A stretch of DNA of 43,874 nucleotides from an uncultured Clostridia bacterium (lineage in GTDB: Bacteria; Bacillota; Clostridia; TANB77; CAG-508). Shown in pieces: positions 33,601 through 42,468 of this stretch. A model generated the notes under the pieces. The model searched no databases and was not told the DNA's origin. It saw only the letters and a list, made by a program, of their open reading frames with translations. The stretch spans positions 1 through 43,874 of the forward strand of contig CAMVJW010000003.1 of NCBI GenBank assembly GCA_947167965.1. Reading direction: 5' to 3'. A program made the translations under genes and the position numbers. The stretch's first letter is position 1. The number at the start of each line of letters is the position of its first letter.

Positions 33601-33768
33601 ATGCCAGAAAATAGTTTAAATATGCAAGAACAAAATAATCGTTCATGTAATAACGGAATATTAGGAGGAATGTTTGGGAAAAATAATTGTGGTTGTTCAA
33701 ATGATACAGAAATATTATTCTTTTTAATAATATTCTTACTTTTATTTACTAATTTTGGATATAGATAA
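33601..33768 (+). CDS. 55-residue small membrane protein, probably sporulation-related
   Basis: Encodes MPENSLNMQEQNNRSCNNG, a short Gly/Asn/Cys stretch (KNNCGCSND), then a single hydrophobic tail EILFFLIIFLLLFTNFGYR. Small proteins ending in an FFxxxFLLLF tail are common in spore-forming Firmicutes, often mother-cell or coat-associated. A perfect AAAGGAGG lies five bases before the ATG. Together with the CATATTATA box upstream this suggests late mother-cell expression, dependent on the sigK switch in the same window. The function is not known. Confidence 0.75.
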   Translation: MPENSLNMQEQNNRSCNNGILGGMFGKNNCGCSNDTEILFFLIIFLLLFTNFGYR

Positions 33769-33827
33769 GCCAAAATCAAAAATTAATTTAAATAGAGGGC
33801 TTTGCTACCTTTTTTTCGTTCATATTA

Positions 33828-33863
33828 AAAAACGGTTCTATTTGTAAAAATGGAGCTGTTTTT
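33828..33863 (+). terminator. terminator after the small membrane protein
   Basis: AAAAACGGTTC (33828-33838) pairs with GAGCTGTTTTT (33853-33863) through two G-U pairs. Confidence 0.65.
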
Positions 33864-33921
33864 AGTTTTAGTTAAATTAAATAAATATTTTTTAGAAAAC
33901 CAGCTAAAACTGAAATTTTCA

Positions 33922-33951
33922 TTGACATAAAAGAATAAGCTAATATATAAT
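33922..33951 (+). promoter_or_regulatory. sigma-A promoter for ylmH
   Basis: TTGACA (33922-33927), 18 bases, TATAAT (33946-33951). Confidence 0.7.
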
Positions 33952-34006
33952 AATAAATACTAATATAAATTAGATTCGGGAATTAAAGGAAGGAACTATA
34001 ATAAAA

Positions 34007-34810
34007 ATGAATAAACATGAGCTATTAGAGGATTATAAAAATCAAGATGAAAAATTATTGCTTGCTAAAACACTTGATAAATTAGAATTTTCTAAAAATA
34101 GAAATAAAATCGAGTATTCAGATTTTCTTAATCTAGCAGAGCAAGATTTAATAAATACATTTTTTAAAAAAATAAAATTTAGTAATTATTATTTTTTTGG
34201 AGGAAAAGGAGAAGCAGAAAGAAAAATTTTAATTATATATCCAGAAAAGCTAACTAAAGAAATGGTAGAAAAAAACCATTCAAAAATGGTTAGTGTAATT
34301 ATAATTAATTTACCAATTGAGTTAGAAAGCGAATTTGACCATAGAAGATACTTAGGTGCAATTATGAAATTGGGAATAGAAAGAGAGAAAATTGGGGATA
34401 TTATAGTTAAAAGACGTGGGGCAGAAATAATAATAAAAAATGAAGTTCAAAAATTTTTAGTACAAAATTTAGGCTCACTTACGAGATTTAGCTCAAGTGA
34501 GATTGAAGTAGAAGAAATTCAAAATATCAATGAAATTGAACAGCAAAAAGTAGAACTTACAGAAATTGTTGCTTCATTAAGATTAGATAATATTGTTGCA
34601 AGCTTGGCTAGAACATCAAGAAATAAAGCAGTAGAAATAATAGATCAAGAAAGAGTATTTATAAATTTTAAGATTGAAACAAAAGCATCTAAACAAATAA
34701 ATGTTGGAGATGTAATTACAATTAGAGGGAAGGGAAGATTTGAATTTAAAGAAATTTCTGGAAATACAAAAAAAGGAAGATATGTAATTAAAATTGATAA
34801 ATATATATAA
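34007..34810 (+). CDS. ylmH: YlmH/RqcP-like RNA-binding S4 domain protein
   Basis: RNA-binding protein of 267 residues. The central domain shows YFFGGKGEAERKILIIYP and HRRYLGAIMKLGIEREKIGD, typical of YlmH. The C-terminal S4 domain covers ~res 188-255 (LRLDNIVASLARTSRNKAVE, then ERVFINFK). In B. subtilis YlmH/RqcP binds stalled 50S-peptidyl-tRNA complexes in ribosome quality control; its usual division-cluster neighbours are absent. AAAGGAAGG SD; single gene with own promoter and terminator. Confidence 0.92.
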   Translation: MNKHELLEDYKNQDEKLLLAKTLDKLEFSKNRNKIEYSDFLNLAEQDLINTFFKKIKFSNYYFFGGKGEAERKILIIYPEKLTKEMVEKNHSKMVSVIIINLPIELESEFDHRRYLGAIMKLGIEREKIGDIIVKRRGAEIIIKNEVQKFLVQNLGSLTRFSSSEIEVEEIQNINEIEQQKVELTEIVASLRLDNIVASLARTSRNKAVEIIDQERVFINFKIETKASKQINVGDVITIRGKGRFEFKEISGNTKKGRYVIKIDKYI

Positions 34811-34856
34811 TTAAAATGTTATAAAAATTGTAAATAATATTTAAAATAAGTAAATT

Positions 34857-34887
34857 AAAAGAACGAAAAAAAATCGTTCTTTTTTCA
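34857..34887 (+). terminator. terminator after ylmH
   Basis: AAAAGAACGA (34857-34866) pairs perfectly with TCGTTCTTTT (34874-34883), closing on a T run. Confidence 0.9.
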
Positions 34888-34895
34888 TTTTTATA

Positions 34896-34924
34896 TTGAC
34901 AAATAGATTTTTTTATTATATTAT
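34896..34924 (+). promoter_or_regulatory. sigma-A promoter for recN
   Basis: TTGACA (34896-34901), 17 bases, TATTAT (34919-34924). It is followed by a leader of ~95 bases with TTTGCAAAAAA repeats. Confidence 0.65.
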
Positions 34925-34949
34925 ACAAACATAAATTCGAAAAACAACT

Positions 34950-34984
34950 ATTTGCAAAAAATAAGTTTGCAAAAAAGTTTGCAT
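34950..34984 (+). repeat. TTTGCA repeats in the recN leader
   Basis: TTTGCAAAAAA occurs at about 34950 and 34966, and TTTGCATG follows at about 34978. These direct repeats sit between the promoter and the recN SD. They do not match the known SOS box (CGAAC-N4-GTTCG). Confidence 0.5.
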
Positions 34985-35023
34985 GAAATACAAAAAAGTA
35001 TTATGAAAGGATTGGTTATATAT

Positions 35024-36658
35024 ATGATAACAAATTTACACATTAAAAACATTGGAATAATAGAAGATATTGATATTTCATTTAATACAGGTCTAAATGT
35101 ACTTACTGGTGAAACTGGAGCGGGTAAAAGTTTAATAATAGATTCTTTAAATATTATTTGTGGAGGCAGGTTTTCAAAAGAAATGATTAGGAAAGGCGAA
35201 AACAATTCTTTTGTAGAAATATGTCTTTATGAGCCTGAAAATGAAAAATCAATTGATGGAAATATAATAATATCAAGAGAAATAAACATAAATGGAAGAA
35301 ATATGTGTAAAATTAATGGAAGAATGGTAACAGTAAATGAATTAAAAGAATTTATGAAAAATATAATAGAAATTCATGGGCAAAATGATAATCAATCTTT
35401 ATTAGAAGTAAGAGAACACATTAAGTATTTAGATGAATTTTGTAATGAGAAAATTTCAAACCTAAAAAATGAATATACAGAATTTTATAAAAGATATATT
35501 CAGGTAAATAAGGAATTAAAAGATAATTATGGAGATGAAAGAGAAAGACAAAGAGAATTGGATTTATTAAAATATCAGTTTAATGAAATAGATGAAGCAA
35601 ATTTAGTAATAGGAGAGGAAGAATCATTAGAAAAAAAGCAAGAGTTATTAGCTAATTCAGAAAATATTTCATCAACATTAGAAATGGTTGATATTACACT
35701 TTCAGAAAATGTAATAGATATAATTAGTAATTGTATCAAAAAGCTAGAAAAAATTGAAGACATAGATCAAAAGTATAAAGAATCAACTGAAAATTTAAGA
35801 AATGCATATTATGAAATACAAGAAGTAGGAAGAGATATGTCAAGTTATAGAGATAGTGTGTATTTTGATAAAGAAGAACAATATAGTATTGAAGATAGAT
35901 TAAGTACAATACATATGTTAAAAAAGAAATATGGAAATTCTATCGAAGAAATATTACAATACAAGGAGAATATAAGGAAAGAAATCTATAGAATAGAAAA
36001 TTTAGATGAATATATAAATAATTTAAATAAAGAAAAAAAGAACCTAAAAGAAAACCTTAACTCAATAGGAACTAAAATTCACAACATAAGAGAAGAATAT
36101 TCTGAAGAATTATCAAAAAAAATTAATCAAAATTTGGCAGAATTAGAAATGAAAAATGCTAAAATCACTATAAAAGTACAATATCTAGAAAATGAATTTT
36201 TCGAAAGTGGAAAAGACAAAGTGGAATTTTTTATAATTACAAATTTAGGAGAAGATGCAAAAGAACTAGCAAAAATTGCATCTGGTGGAGAATTGTCAAG
36301 AATAATGTTGGCAATTAAAACAGTTTTTTCAAGTGTGGATAAAACATCAATATTGGTATTTGATGAAATAGATACTGGAATTAGTGGTAAAGCTGCAAAT
36401 TCTGTAGCAGAAAAACTTAATAAAATATCTAATTATCATCAGGTCTTATGTATCTCACATTTACCATCAATAGCAGCTTTAGCAGATTTTAATTATTATA
36501 TTAGTAAAAGTGTTATAAATGATAGAACATTAGCATCTGTAAAAATGCTTGAAGAACAAGAAATAATATATGAAATTGCACGTATTTCATCTGGAGAAAT
36601 AAATGAAGAAACAATCAATTATGCTAAAAAATTAAGATGCAAAAAATTAGCATCTTAA
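35024..36658 (+). CDS. recN: RecN, DNA double-strand break repair ATPase
   Basis: SMC-like repair protein that gathers broken ends early in recombination. Walker A GETGAGKS is at residues 29-36, two coiled-coil arms span ~150-390, and the C-terminal signature IASGGELSRIMLAIK (~res 420) precedes Walker B SILVFDEIDTGISG. The frame is open to 34952, but RecN homologues begin at MITNLHIKNIG, so ATG 35024 (AAAGGA upstream) is chosen, giving 544 residues. It follows ylmH with its own promoter. Confidence 0.96.
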   Translation: MITNLHIKNIGIIEDIDISFNTGLNVLTGETGAGKSLIIDSLNIICGGRFSKEMIRKGENNSFVEICLYEPENEKSIDGNIIISREININGRNMCKINGRMVTVNELKEFMKNIIEIHGQNDNQSLLEVREHIKYLDEFCNEKISNLKNEYTEFYKRYIQVNKELKDNYGDERERQRELDLLKYQFNEIDEANLVIGEEESLEKKQELLANSENISSTLEMVDITLSENVIDIISNCIKKLEKIEDIDQKYKESTENLRNAYYEIQEVGRDMSSYRDSVYFDKEEQYSIEDRLSTIHMLKKKYGNSIEEILQYKENIRKEIYRIENLDEYINNLNKEKKNLKENLNSIGTKIHNIREEYSEELSKKINQNLAELEMKNAKITIKVQYLENEFFESGKDKVEFFIITNLGEDAKELAKIASGGELSRIMLAIKTVFSSVDKTSILVFDEIDTGISGKAANSVAEKLNKISNYHQVLCISHLPSIAALADFNYYISKSVINDRTLASVKMLEEQEIIYEIARISSGEINEETINYAKKLRCKKLAS

Positions 36659-36675
36659 AATAATAACTAAAATAA

Positions 36676-36711
36676 AAATCCACGTTTTACTAATTATTAC
36701 GTGGACTTTTA
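36676..36711. terminator. bidirectional terminator between recN and the YdjG-like gene
   Basis: TCCACGT (36679-36685) pairs with ACGTGGA (36699-36705). T-rich tracts follow on both strands. Confidence 0.8.
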
Positions 36712-36715
36712 TTAA

Positions 36716-38134
36716 TTACTCTTCTTTTAAAGATTTTATTATTTTTCTTGAAACAGAATTACCTTTTATAGACTTATTGTTTGCACCATCCATAGAAGAA
36801 CTGCGTAATTTTCGTTTTGTTGTAACTAAATTATCAACTGTTCTTAAGTTAGACATTTCTTTATTAGTTTCAACTTCATAAGAATGTCTTGCACCAGAAT
36901 TGCGGTATTTAGAGTATTTTACAAAATAGAATATTATTCCAACTAAAAGGAATAACCATTTATATTTAAAATCTTCTAAAAGTACTATTGGAATAATACT
37001 TAATAATTCTATAATACATGACACTAAAATAAGTTTTGGAATATGTATTGGAACACTTCCCATAGTTTCTTGAGTTCTTGCATTAACTGCAACATAATGT
37101 AAAATAGATTTATTATTTTTTATTTGTTGATAACTGTATAGCCAAACAGGAAGATATGCTGATTTCCATTGTTGACCTTTTATCTCAAGATTTTCACTAT
37201 CCCAACGTACACCTCTATCATATTGTTTTAAAGTGTCATTAGCAGCAAATCTTGCAATATCTTTAGCTTGTTCTTCTACAATTGGTCGTAATTGTTCAAC
37301 ATTTGTATCACGTTTTTCTGACGTAAAACCAGATAAATAATTTGAATTAAATTTAACACAATTTTCTGTATCAAAAGGCATAATAGAGTTTATAATATTT
37401 GTTGTTTTATTAGAAGATGAAGTGTCTAGCTTATCTAAGCTTGATTCAAGAGTTAAACCATTTATTGTTAAATCAAAATCACGTTCAACATCATATAATT
37501 CAGCATCATAATATGTTTTTTCATGATCTCCTTCTTTAACAGTATATCTTCTAATTTCGTGCTCTCCTTGACCAGAAAAAGATGCTTTTGAATTAACATC
37601 AATAACCATATATGGAAAATATACACCCATAATGTTTTCTGTTGTAAATTCTTGTCTAAATTTTGGATGTGCAAAAAACTTCCTTTTTCCTACAAATTTA
37701 TCAATATGTTCTCTTGCTTGATCCTTTGTTGTTTTAAAAGGTAAAACAACATCAGGAACAATACCATTTGGAACTTGTTGGTTAATAGATAACACATTTC
37801 TACACCAGTGACATCTTGCTTGTGTAGAGTTTTTTATATCAACAACTACTTCTGCACCACAACTAGTACATTTTAATGTAATCATATCATCAGAACCTTG
37901 TGAAATATCTTGTGCACCTGAACCAAATACATCGCCTTGTAAATTATTAATATCAGTCTCTAAACCTTCAACTTTTTCTGGTTCAAATTCATGTCTACAA
38001 AAATTACATCTTAATAAACCTGTTTTTGTATTTAAAGAAATATCTGTAGCACCACATTTTGGACATTTATTTTGCCCATCTTTATTTCCTACATCAGTTT
38101 GTACTATTTTTATATCATCATTTGAGTTATCCAT
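36716..38134 (-). CDS. YdjG-like zinc-ribbon membrane protein
   Basis: A 472-residue protein. Two N-terminal zinc ribbons are clear: CPKCGATD...CNFCRHEF (~res 24-47) and CTSCGAEV...CHWCRNVL (~res 89-110). A large soluble region follows, then two adjacent membrane helices (~res 365-405) and a basic tail. This layout matches B. subtilis YdjG, which with the SPFH protein YdjI recruits the PspA homologue YdjF to the membrane under envelope stress. Its gene starts three bases after the YdjI-like stop, so they form an operon. No pspA gene is in the window. Confidence 0.82.
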   Translation of the reverse strand: MDNSNDDIKIVQTDVGNKDGQNKCPKCGATDISLNTKTGLLRCNFCRHEFEPEKVEGLETDINNLQGDVFGSGAQDISQGSDDMITLKCTSCGAEVVVDIKNSTQARCHWCRNVLSINQQVPNGIVPDVVLPFKTTKDQAREHIDKFVGKRKFFAHPKFRQEFTTENIMGVYFPYMVIDVNSKASFSGQGEHEIRRYTVKEGDHEKTYYDAELYDVERDFDLTINGLTLESSLDKLDTSSSNKTTNIINSIMPFDTENCVKFNSNYLSGFTSEKRDTNVEQLRPIVEEQAKDIARFAANDTLKQYDRGVRWDSENLEIKGQQWKSAYLPVWLYSYQQIKNNKSILHYVAVNARTQETMGSVPIHIPKLILVSCIIELLSIIPIVLLEDFKYKWLFLLVGIIFYFVKYSKYRNSGARHSYEVETNKEMSNLRTVDNLVTTKRKLRSSSMDGANNKSIKGNSVSRKIIKSLKEE

Positions 38135-38137
38135 GTA

Positions 38138-39370
38138 TTATACCCCCAAAAGTTTTTGTTTAGCACTATCGAATTCTTCTTGTGAAATAATTCCTTCATC
38201 AAGCAATTGTTTAAGTTTTTTAATTTTTTCATATGGATCTTCTTGAGTAGAAGCTGAAGGTTGAGGTTCTGGCTGTTGTACTTGTTGTGGTTGAGGTTGT
38301 TGCTGTGGTTGATTAAAACTCAAATTTGGATTTGAATATGATTCATTTTGAGCAACAGAACCCATTACATTACCAGCAGCATTAACTCCCATTCCCATAA
38401 ATGCCATTCCAGCTCCGCCACCATTTTCACCAGCAGATTGAATTCCACGAGCAGCTGATTGTTGGAAGAATGAATTTCCTCTGTTTCCAGATAAAGCATC
38501 TGCTTTTTTAACATCACTTAATAATTGTTTTGTATCTTCATCATATTCTATAGCTTGAATTGCAACTTTAACAATTTCTAAACCTCTATCAGTTTTCCAT
38601 TGGTAACCATCTTCAACTGCTTGAGATAAGCTTTTAGCAAATCCAATTTGATCACCTTGTATTTTTGTAATACGATTTCCTTTGCTAGGATCATTTGTAT
38701 AATTTGAAAATCCTGCTGATAAGCTTCCAACTACTTCATTAAACAATTGTGCAGCAGCATCATTATCCATATCTGCAAAGTCAAATACTTTTCCAGATTG
38801 TAAATAGCTTGCTGGAACAAATCCTTTAACAAATAAAATTGGATCTACAATTCTTAATGTATATGTTCCTCTTGTAATAGCACCAACTTGTGTATTTAAA
38901 TATGCATCATCCCAATAGATTTCTGATTGTGTTCCAAAACGATTGTTAGGTATTTCTTTTAAATTAACATAGTATGCTGCTTGGTTTGAACCTGGCATAC
39001 CTCCAAATTTAAATCTTTCCCAACTTTGTTTTATTGTTGATTCAATTATTCCATCTCCTGCTAAAAATGATTTAGAATTTGGATCATCAGATGAATATAT
39101 AAAACCTCCTGGTTCAGTTACTAAACCTGTTATAGCTCCATCTTGAACTGTAATTAGAGCTAAACCATCAGGAACTACAAATTTACTACCATTTGTAATT
39201 ATATTGCTTGAACCTTTTGTATTTTCACCTCTTCCATTATTTGTCCCTTGTTTTACTGCTGGGAATATTCCTGCTGTACCTGGAACACCTGGCATTGGAA
39301 CAAAGAAATCTTTCCATTGATCAGCAAATGTTCCACTTAAACTTCCTTTAAATGCTTGTATGAATCCCAT
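38138..39370 (-). CDS. YdjI-like SPFH-domain protein with SHOCT tail
   Basis: A 410-residue protein of the YdjI (virion-core-like SPFH) family. The N-terminal MGFIQAFKGSLSGTFADQWK and KFVVPDGLALITVQDGAITG are typical. Residues ~60-290 form the SPFH region, ~310-350 are Gly/Met-rich, ~350-375 a Gln/Pro-rich linker, and the last 30 a SHOCT domain (YEKIKKLKQLLDEGIISQEE). It likely oligomerises at the membrane and works with the zinc-ribbon partner encoded downstream. AAAGGAGG SD; an inverted repeat lies just upstream of it. Confidence 0.88.
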   Translation of the reverse strand: MGFIQAFKGSLSGTFADQWKDFFVPMPGVPGTAGIFPAVKQGTNNGRGENTKGSSNIITNGSKFVVPDGLALITVQDGAITGLVTEPGGFIYSSDDPNSKSFLAGDGIIESTIKQSWERFKFGGMPGSNQAAYYVNLKEIPNNRFGTQSEIYWDDAYLNTQVGAITRGTYTLRIVDPILFVKGFVPASYLQSGKVFDFADMDNDAAAQLFNEVVGSLSAGFSNYTNDPSKGNRITKIQGDQIGFAKSLSQAVEDGYQWKTDRGLEIVKVAIQAIEYDEDTKQLLSDVKKADALSGNRGNSFFQQSAARGIQSAGENGGGAGMAFMGMGVNAAGNVMGSVAQNESYSNPNLSFNQPQQQPQPQQVQQPEPQPSASTQEDPYEKIKKLKQLLDEGIISQEEFDSAKQKLLGV

Positions 39371-39386
39371 AAAAAAACCTCCTTTT

Positions 39387-39407
39387 GAATAGTATATTTA
39401 ACTATTC
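39387..39407 (-). promoter_or_regulatory. inverted repeat upstream of the YdjI-like gene
   Basis: GAATAGT (39387-39393) and ACTATTC (39401-39407) form a 7-bp dyad with a 7-base centre, four bases from the SD. It could be an operator or a translation-affecting hairpin for this stress operon. Confidence 0.45.
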
Positions 39408-39484
39408 GAATTATTATGAAATAAATATATCATATATGTCGAAATTTGTAAATTTTTTTCTCGAATTTTGCTCTTTTATTTATT

Positions 39485-39514
39485 CTTGAAGTTTTTATTT
39501 ATTTGTGTTAAAAT
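39485..39514 (+). promoter_or_regulatory. probable promoter for dxs
   Basis: TTGAAG (39485-39490), 18 bases, TAAAAT (39509-39514). A run of A follows immediately, directly before the AAGGTGG ribosome site. Confidence 0.5.
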
Positions 39515-39538
39515 ATCAAAAAAAAAAAAGGTGGTAGT

Positions 39539-41410
39539 ATGTTAGAGAGTATAAACTCTACAAAGGATTTAAAGAAATTAACAATTAAAGAAAAAGAAAT
39601 TCTAGCTGAAGATATAAGAAAATATATATTAGAGGTTGTATCAAAAAATGGTGGACATTTAGCATCAAATTTAGGAGTCGTAGACTTGACACTAGCATTA
39701 GAAAGTGTGTTTGATCCTGAGGTAGATAAAATAATTTGGGATGTTGGCCATCAAGCATATACTCATAAGATTTTAAATGGCAGAAAAGAAGAATTAAAAA
39801 ATATTAGAAAATTTAATTGTATAGCAGGTTTTCCAAAAACAAAGGAATCTAAAACAGATTCTTTTAATACAGGGCATAGTAGTACATCAATTTCTGCTGC
39901 AATGGGTATGGCAAAAGCAAGAGATCTAAAACAAGAAAAACATTCGGTAATTGCTGTTATAGGTGATGGTGCACTTACAGGAGGAATGGCATTAGAGGCA
40001 CTAAATCATATAGGATGTACAAAAACAAATGTTATTGTAATATTAAATGACAATGAAATGAGTATTTCAAAAAATATTAGTGGACTTAATATGTTTTTAA
40101 GTAAATTAAGAGCTAGAAAATCATATACAATGTCAAATATAAAGGTAAGAAAAGTATTAGAAAAAATTCCTTTTATAGGTAAAATAATTGTAAAAACCAT
40201 TAGAAGATTAAAAAGAGGAATTAAACAATTAATAATCCCTAAAATGTATTTTGAAGATATTGGATTTAAATACCTAGGACCAATAAATGGACATGATATA
40301 GAAGATTTAGAGAGCATTTTAAAAAAGGCAAAAGAATTAGATGAACCTGTATTGATTCATGTTTTAACTAAAAAAGGAAAAGGATATGAAATTGCTGAAA
40401 ATAAGCCTGATAAGTTTCATGCAACTTCACCTTTTGATATAAAAACAGGCAAGCCTCTTAAAGAAAAAACAAAAGATTATTCAAAATGTTTTGGAGATAA
40501 ATTAATTGAATTAGCATCTAAAAATGATAGAATTGTTGCAATAACAGCTGCAATGAAAGATGGAACTGGTCTTGGTGAATTTGCATCAAAATATCCTGAT
40601 AGATTTTTTGATGTTGGAATTGCAGAACAACATGCATTAACATTTGCAGCAGGTTTAGCAATTGAAGGAATGATTCCATTTGTACCAATTTATTCATCAT
40701 TTTATCAAAGGGCATATGATCAAATAATACATGATATTTGTATGCAAGATTTACATGTAATTATGTGCATAGATAGAGCAGGAATTGTTGGAGCAGATGG
40801 AGAAACACATCATGGAATTTTTGATTTATCATTTTTTAAAATTATACCGAATGTTGTAATAATGGCACCTAAAAATTTTAAAGAATTAGAAAAAATGATG
40901 GAATTTGCTGTTAAAATTAGAAAACCTGTTGTAATAAGATACCCTAGAGGTGGGGAAGGAAATGAAAAAATAAAAAAATCATATCCAATTATATTTAGAA
41001 AAAGCGAAATATTGTCATTTGGAAGTGATGTTACAATACTTGCAATAGGAAACCAAGTAAATAAAGCAGTAAGTATAAGCAAAAAATTAAAATTGAACAA
41101 TATTAATGCTGAGGTTATAAATGCAAGGTTTTTAAAACCATTTGATGAATATACAGTTTTAAAATCTATAAAAAAGACAAAAACAATTATTACGATAGAA
41201 GATAATACATTAGTAGGTGGTTTAGGATCGGAAATAAAAGAATTGATTGCAAATAAAAATTTAAATAATATAACTATTAAAAGTTTTGGATATCCTGATG
41301 TTTTTGTAGAACACGGAAGTGTAGATGAAATAGAAAAGAAATATGGATTGGATGAAGAGTCAATTTTAAATTATATTAAATCAACATTAAAAAATAAAAA
41401 TGGAGAATAA
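39539..41410 (+). CDS. dxs: 1-deoxy-D-xylulose-5-phosphate synthase
   Basis: First enzyme of the MEP isoprenoid pathway, thiamine diphosphate-dependent, joining pyruvate and glyceraldehyde 3-phosphate. ThDP motif GDGALTGGMALEALNHIG with the distal NDNEMSIS is at ~res 141-180; the catalytic Glu is in GIAEQHALTFAAG (~res 360). FNTGHSSTS and KGKGYEIAE are intact. 623 residues is the family length. AAGGTGG SD before ATG 39539. Single gene with terminator. Confidence 0.97.
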   Translation: MLESINSTKDLKKLTIKEKEILAEDIRKYILEVVSKNGGHLASNLGVVDLTLALESVFDPEVDKIIWDVGHQAYTHKILNGRKEELKNIRKFNCIAGFPKTKESKTDSFNTGHSSTSISAAMGMAKARDLKQEKHSVIAVIGDGALTGGMALEALNHIGCTKTNVIVILNDNEMSISKNISGLNMFLSKLRARKSYTMSNIKVRKVLEKIPFIGKIIVKTIRRLKRGIKQLIIPKMYFEDIGFKYLGPINGHDIEDLESILKKAKELDEPVLIHVLTKKGKGYEIAENKPDKFHATSPFDIKTGKPLKEKTKDYSKCFGDKLIELASKNDRIVAITAAMKDGTGLGEFASKYPDRFFDVGIAEQHALTFAAGLAIEGMIPFVPIYSSFYQRAYDQIIHDICMQDLHVIMCIDRAGIVGADGETHHGIFDLSFFKIIPNVVIMAPKNFKELEKMMEFAVKIRKPVVIRYPRGGEGNEKIKKSYPIIFRKSEILSFGSDVTILAIGNQVNKAVSISKKLKLNNINAEVINARFLKPFDEYTVLKSIKKTKTIITIEDNTLVGGLGSEIKELIANKNLNNITIKSFGYPDVFVEHGSVDEIEKKYGLDEESILNYIKSTLKNKNGE

Positions 41411-41449
41411 AACAAAAAGGATATTAAGATAAAAAAATAAAAGTCATAT

Positions 41450-41494
41450 AAAAAACAATTTGAAGTAAAAAATTCATACTTTAAATTGTTTTTT
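41450..41494. terminator. bidirectional terminator between dxs and the RluD-like gene
   Basis: AAAAAACAATTTGAAGT (41450-41466) pairs with ACTTTAAATTGTTTTTT (41478-41494) with one mismatch, with A/T runs on both sides. Confidence 0.85.
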
Positions 41495-41517
41495 ATTTAT
41501 TTAAAATCAATGAAAAA

Positions 41518-42396
41518 TTATTTTAATATTTTAAGCAAGTTATCTTTTGAATTATCAAGAGAAAAAGAAACAGCTTTTTTAGTTATAGGATGAATAAAAG
41601 ATAATTTGCTACAAATTAATAATTGTCCAGAATAATCTGATGATTTTTCACCATATAAACTATCACCAACTAAACTATGTCCAATAGATGCAAAATGGAC
41701 TCTAATTTGATGAGTGCGACCAGTTTTTAAGGTACATTTTACAATTGAATACTTATTATTTAATTCCTCTAATACTTCGTAATATGTAATCGAAGGTTTT
41801 CCATTTTTATCAATACATCTTTCTATTATACTTTCTTGTTTTCTGGCAATTGGTTTGTTAATAATGCCTGTTTTTTTATCTAAAATACCATTTACAGCAG
41901 CAGTATATTCTTTTTTAAATTCGTTAGTTTTCATTTGATGGATCAAACATTCTTGAATATATTCATTTTTAGCAAAAATGATTAATCCAGAAGTATGCAA
42001 ATCCAAACGATTTACTGGCCTAATTTTTTTGCCTAAGTTTATAGAGTCAAAATAATATTTAACACCATTAGATAAACTGTTTTTAAAATGTAGCATAGAT
42101 GGGTGAGTAGGTATACCAGAAGGTTTATTTAAAATCATAAATCCTTCATCTTCATATATTATATCTAATTTCATTTTTGCTGGAACAATATTTGAATTAT
42201 CTTCTTTATAGATTAAGTCTATTTTTAATTTATCACCTATAGATGCTATTTTTCTTGTATCAACTAAAACATCATTTAAATATATAGAATTATTATTTAT
42301 TAGTTTTAATCTAAGTCTAGAAGAAATATTCAATTCATTTTTTAAAATATAATCAATTGTAAGATTTTTTTTGTTTACAGTATAGTATAAAAACAT
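41518..42396 (-). CDS. RluA/RluD-family pseudouridine synthase
   Basis: Isomerises uridines in rRNA or tRNA. An S4-like N-terminal segment (SRLRLKLINNNSIYLNDVLV) precedes the catalytic domain. The catalytic Asp lies in RPVNRLDLHTSGLIIFAK (~res 125); KEYTAAVNG and GRTHQIRVHFASIGH complete the family motifs. The usual H of HRLD is N here, seen in some members. 292 residues. AAGGAG SD. Target position cannot be told from sequence. Confidence 0.92.
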   Translation of the reverse strand: MFLYYTVNKKNLTIDYILKNELNISSRLRLKLINNNSIYLNDVLVDTRKIASIGDKLKIDLIYKEDNSNIVPAKMKLDIIYEDEGFMILNKPSGIPTHPSMLHFKNSLSNGVKYYFDSINLGKKIRPVNRLDLHTSGLIIFAKNEYIQECLIHQMKTNEFKKEYTAAVNGILDKKTGIINKPIARKQESIIERCIDKNGKPSITYYEVLEELNNKYSIVKCTLKTGRTHQIRVHFASIGHSLVGDSLYGEKSSDYSGQLLICSKLSFIHPITKKAVSFSLDNSKDNLLKILK

Positions 42397-42421
42397 AAAG
42401 TCTCCTTAAAAAATATGTATT

Positions 42422-42451
42422 CAAAACTGCTGAAAAATTACAACAGTTTTG
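42422..42451 (-). terminator. hairpin after the 160-residue secreted protein gene
   Basis: CAAAACTG (42422-42429) pairs perfectly with CAGTTTTG (42444-42451). A modest T-rich stretch follows on the minus strand, which makes terminator function plausible for the gene ending at 42469. Confidence 0.5.
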
Positions 42452-42468
42452 CACTTAATTTACAGCTT

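Noticed and set aside
34952..35023. 24-residue N-terminal extension of RecN
   Set aside because: The extension lies in the repeat-rich leader, the SD is placed for ATG 35024, and RecN homologues begin there.
36716..38134. Zinc-ribbon protein as a transcription factor (TFIIB-like)
   Set aside because: It has two membrane helices, a large middle region and an SPFH partner, which fit YdjG instead.
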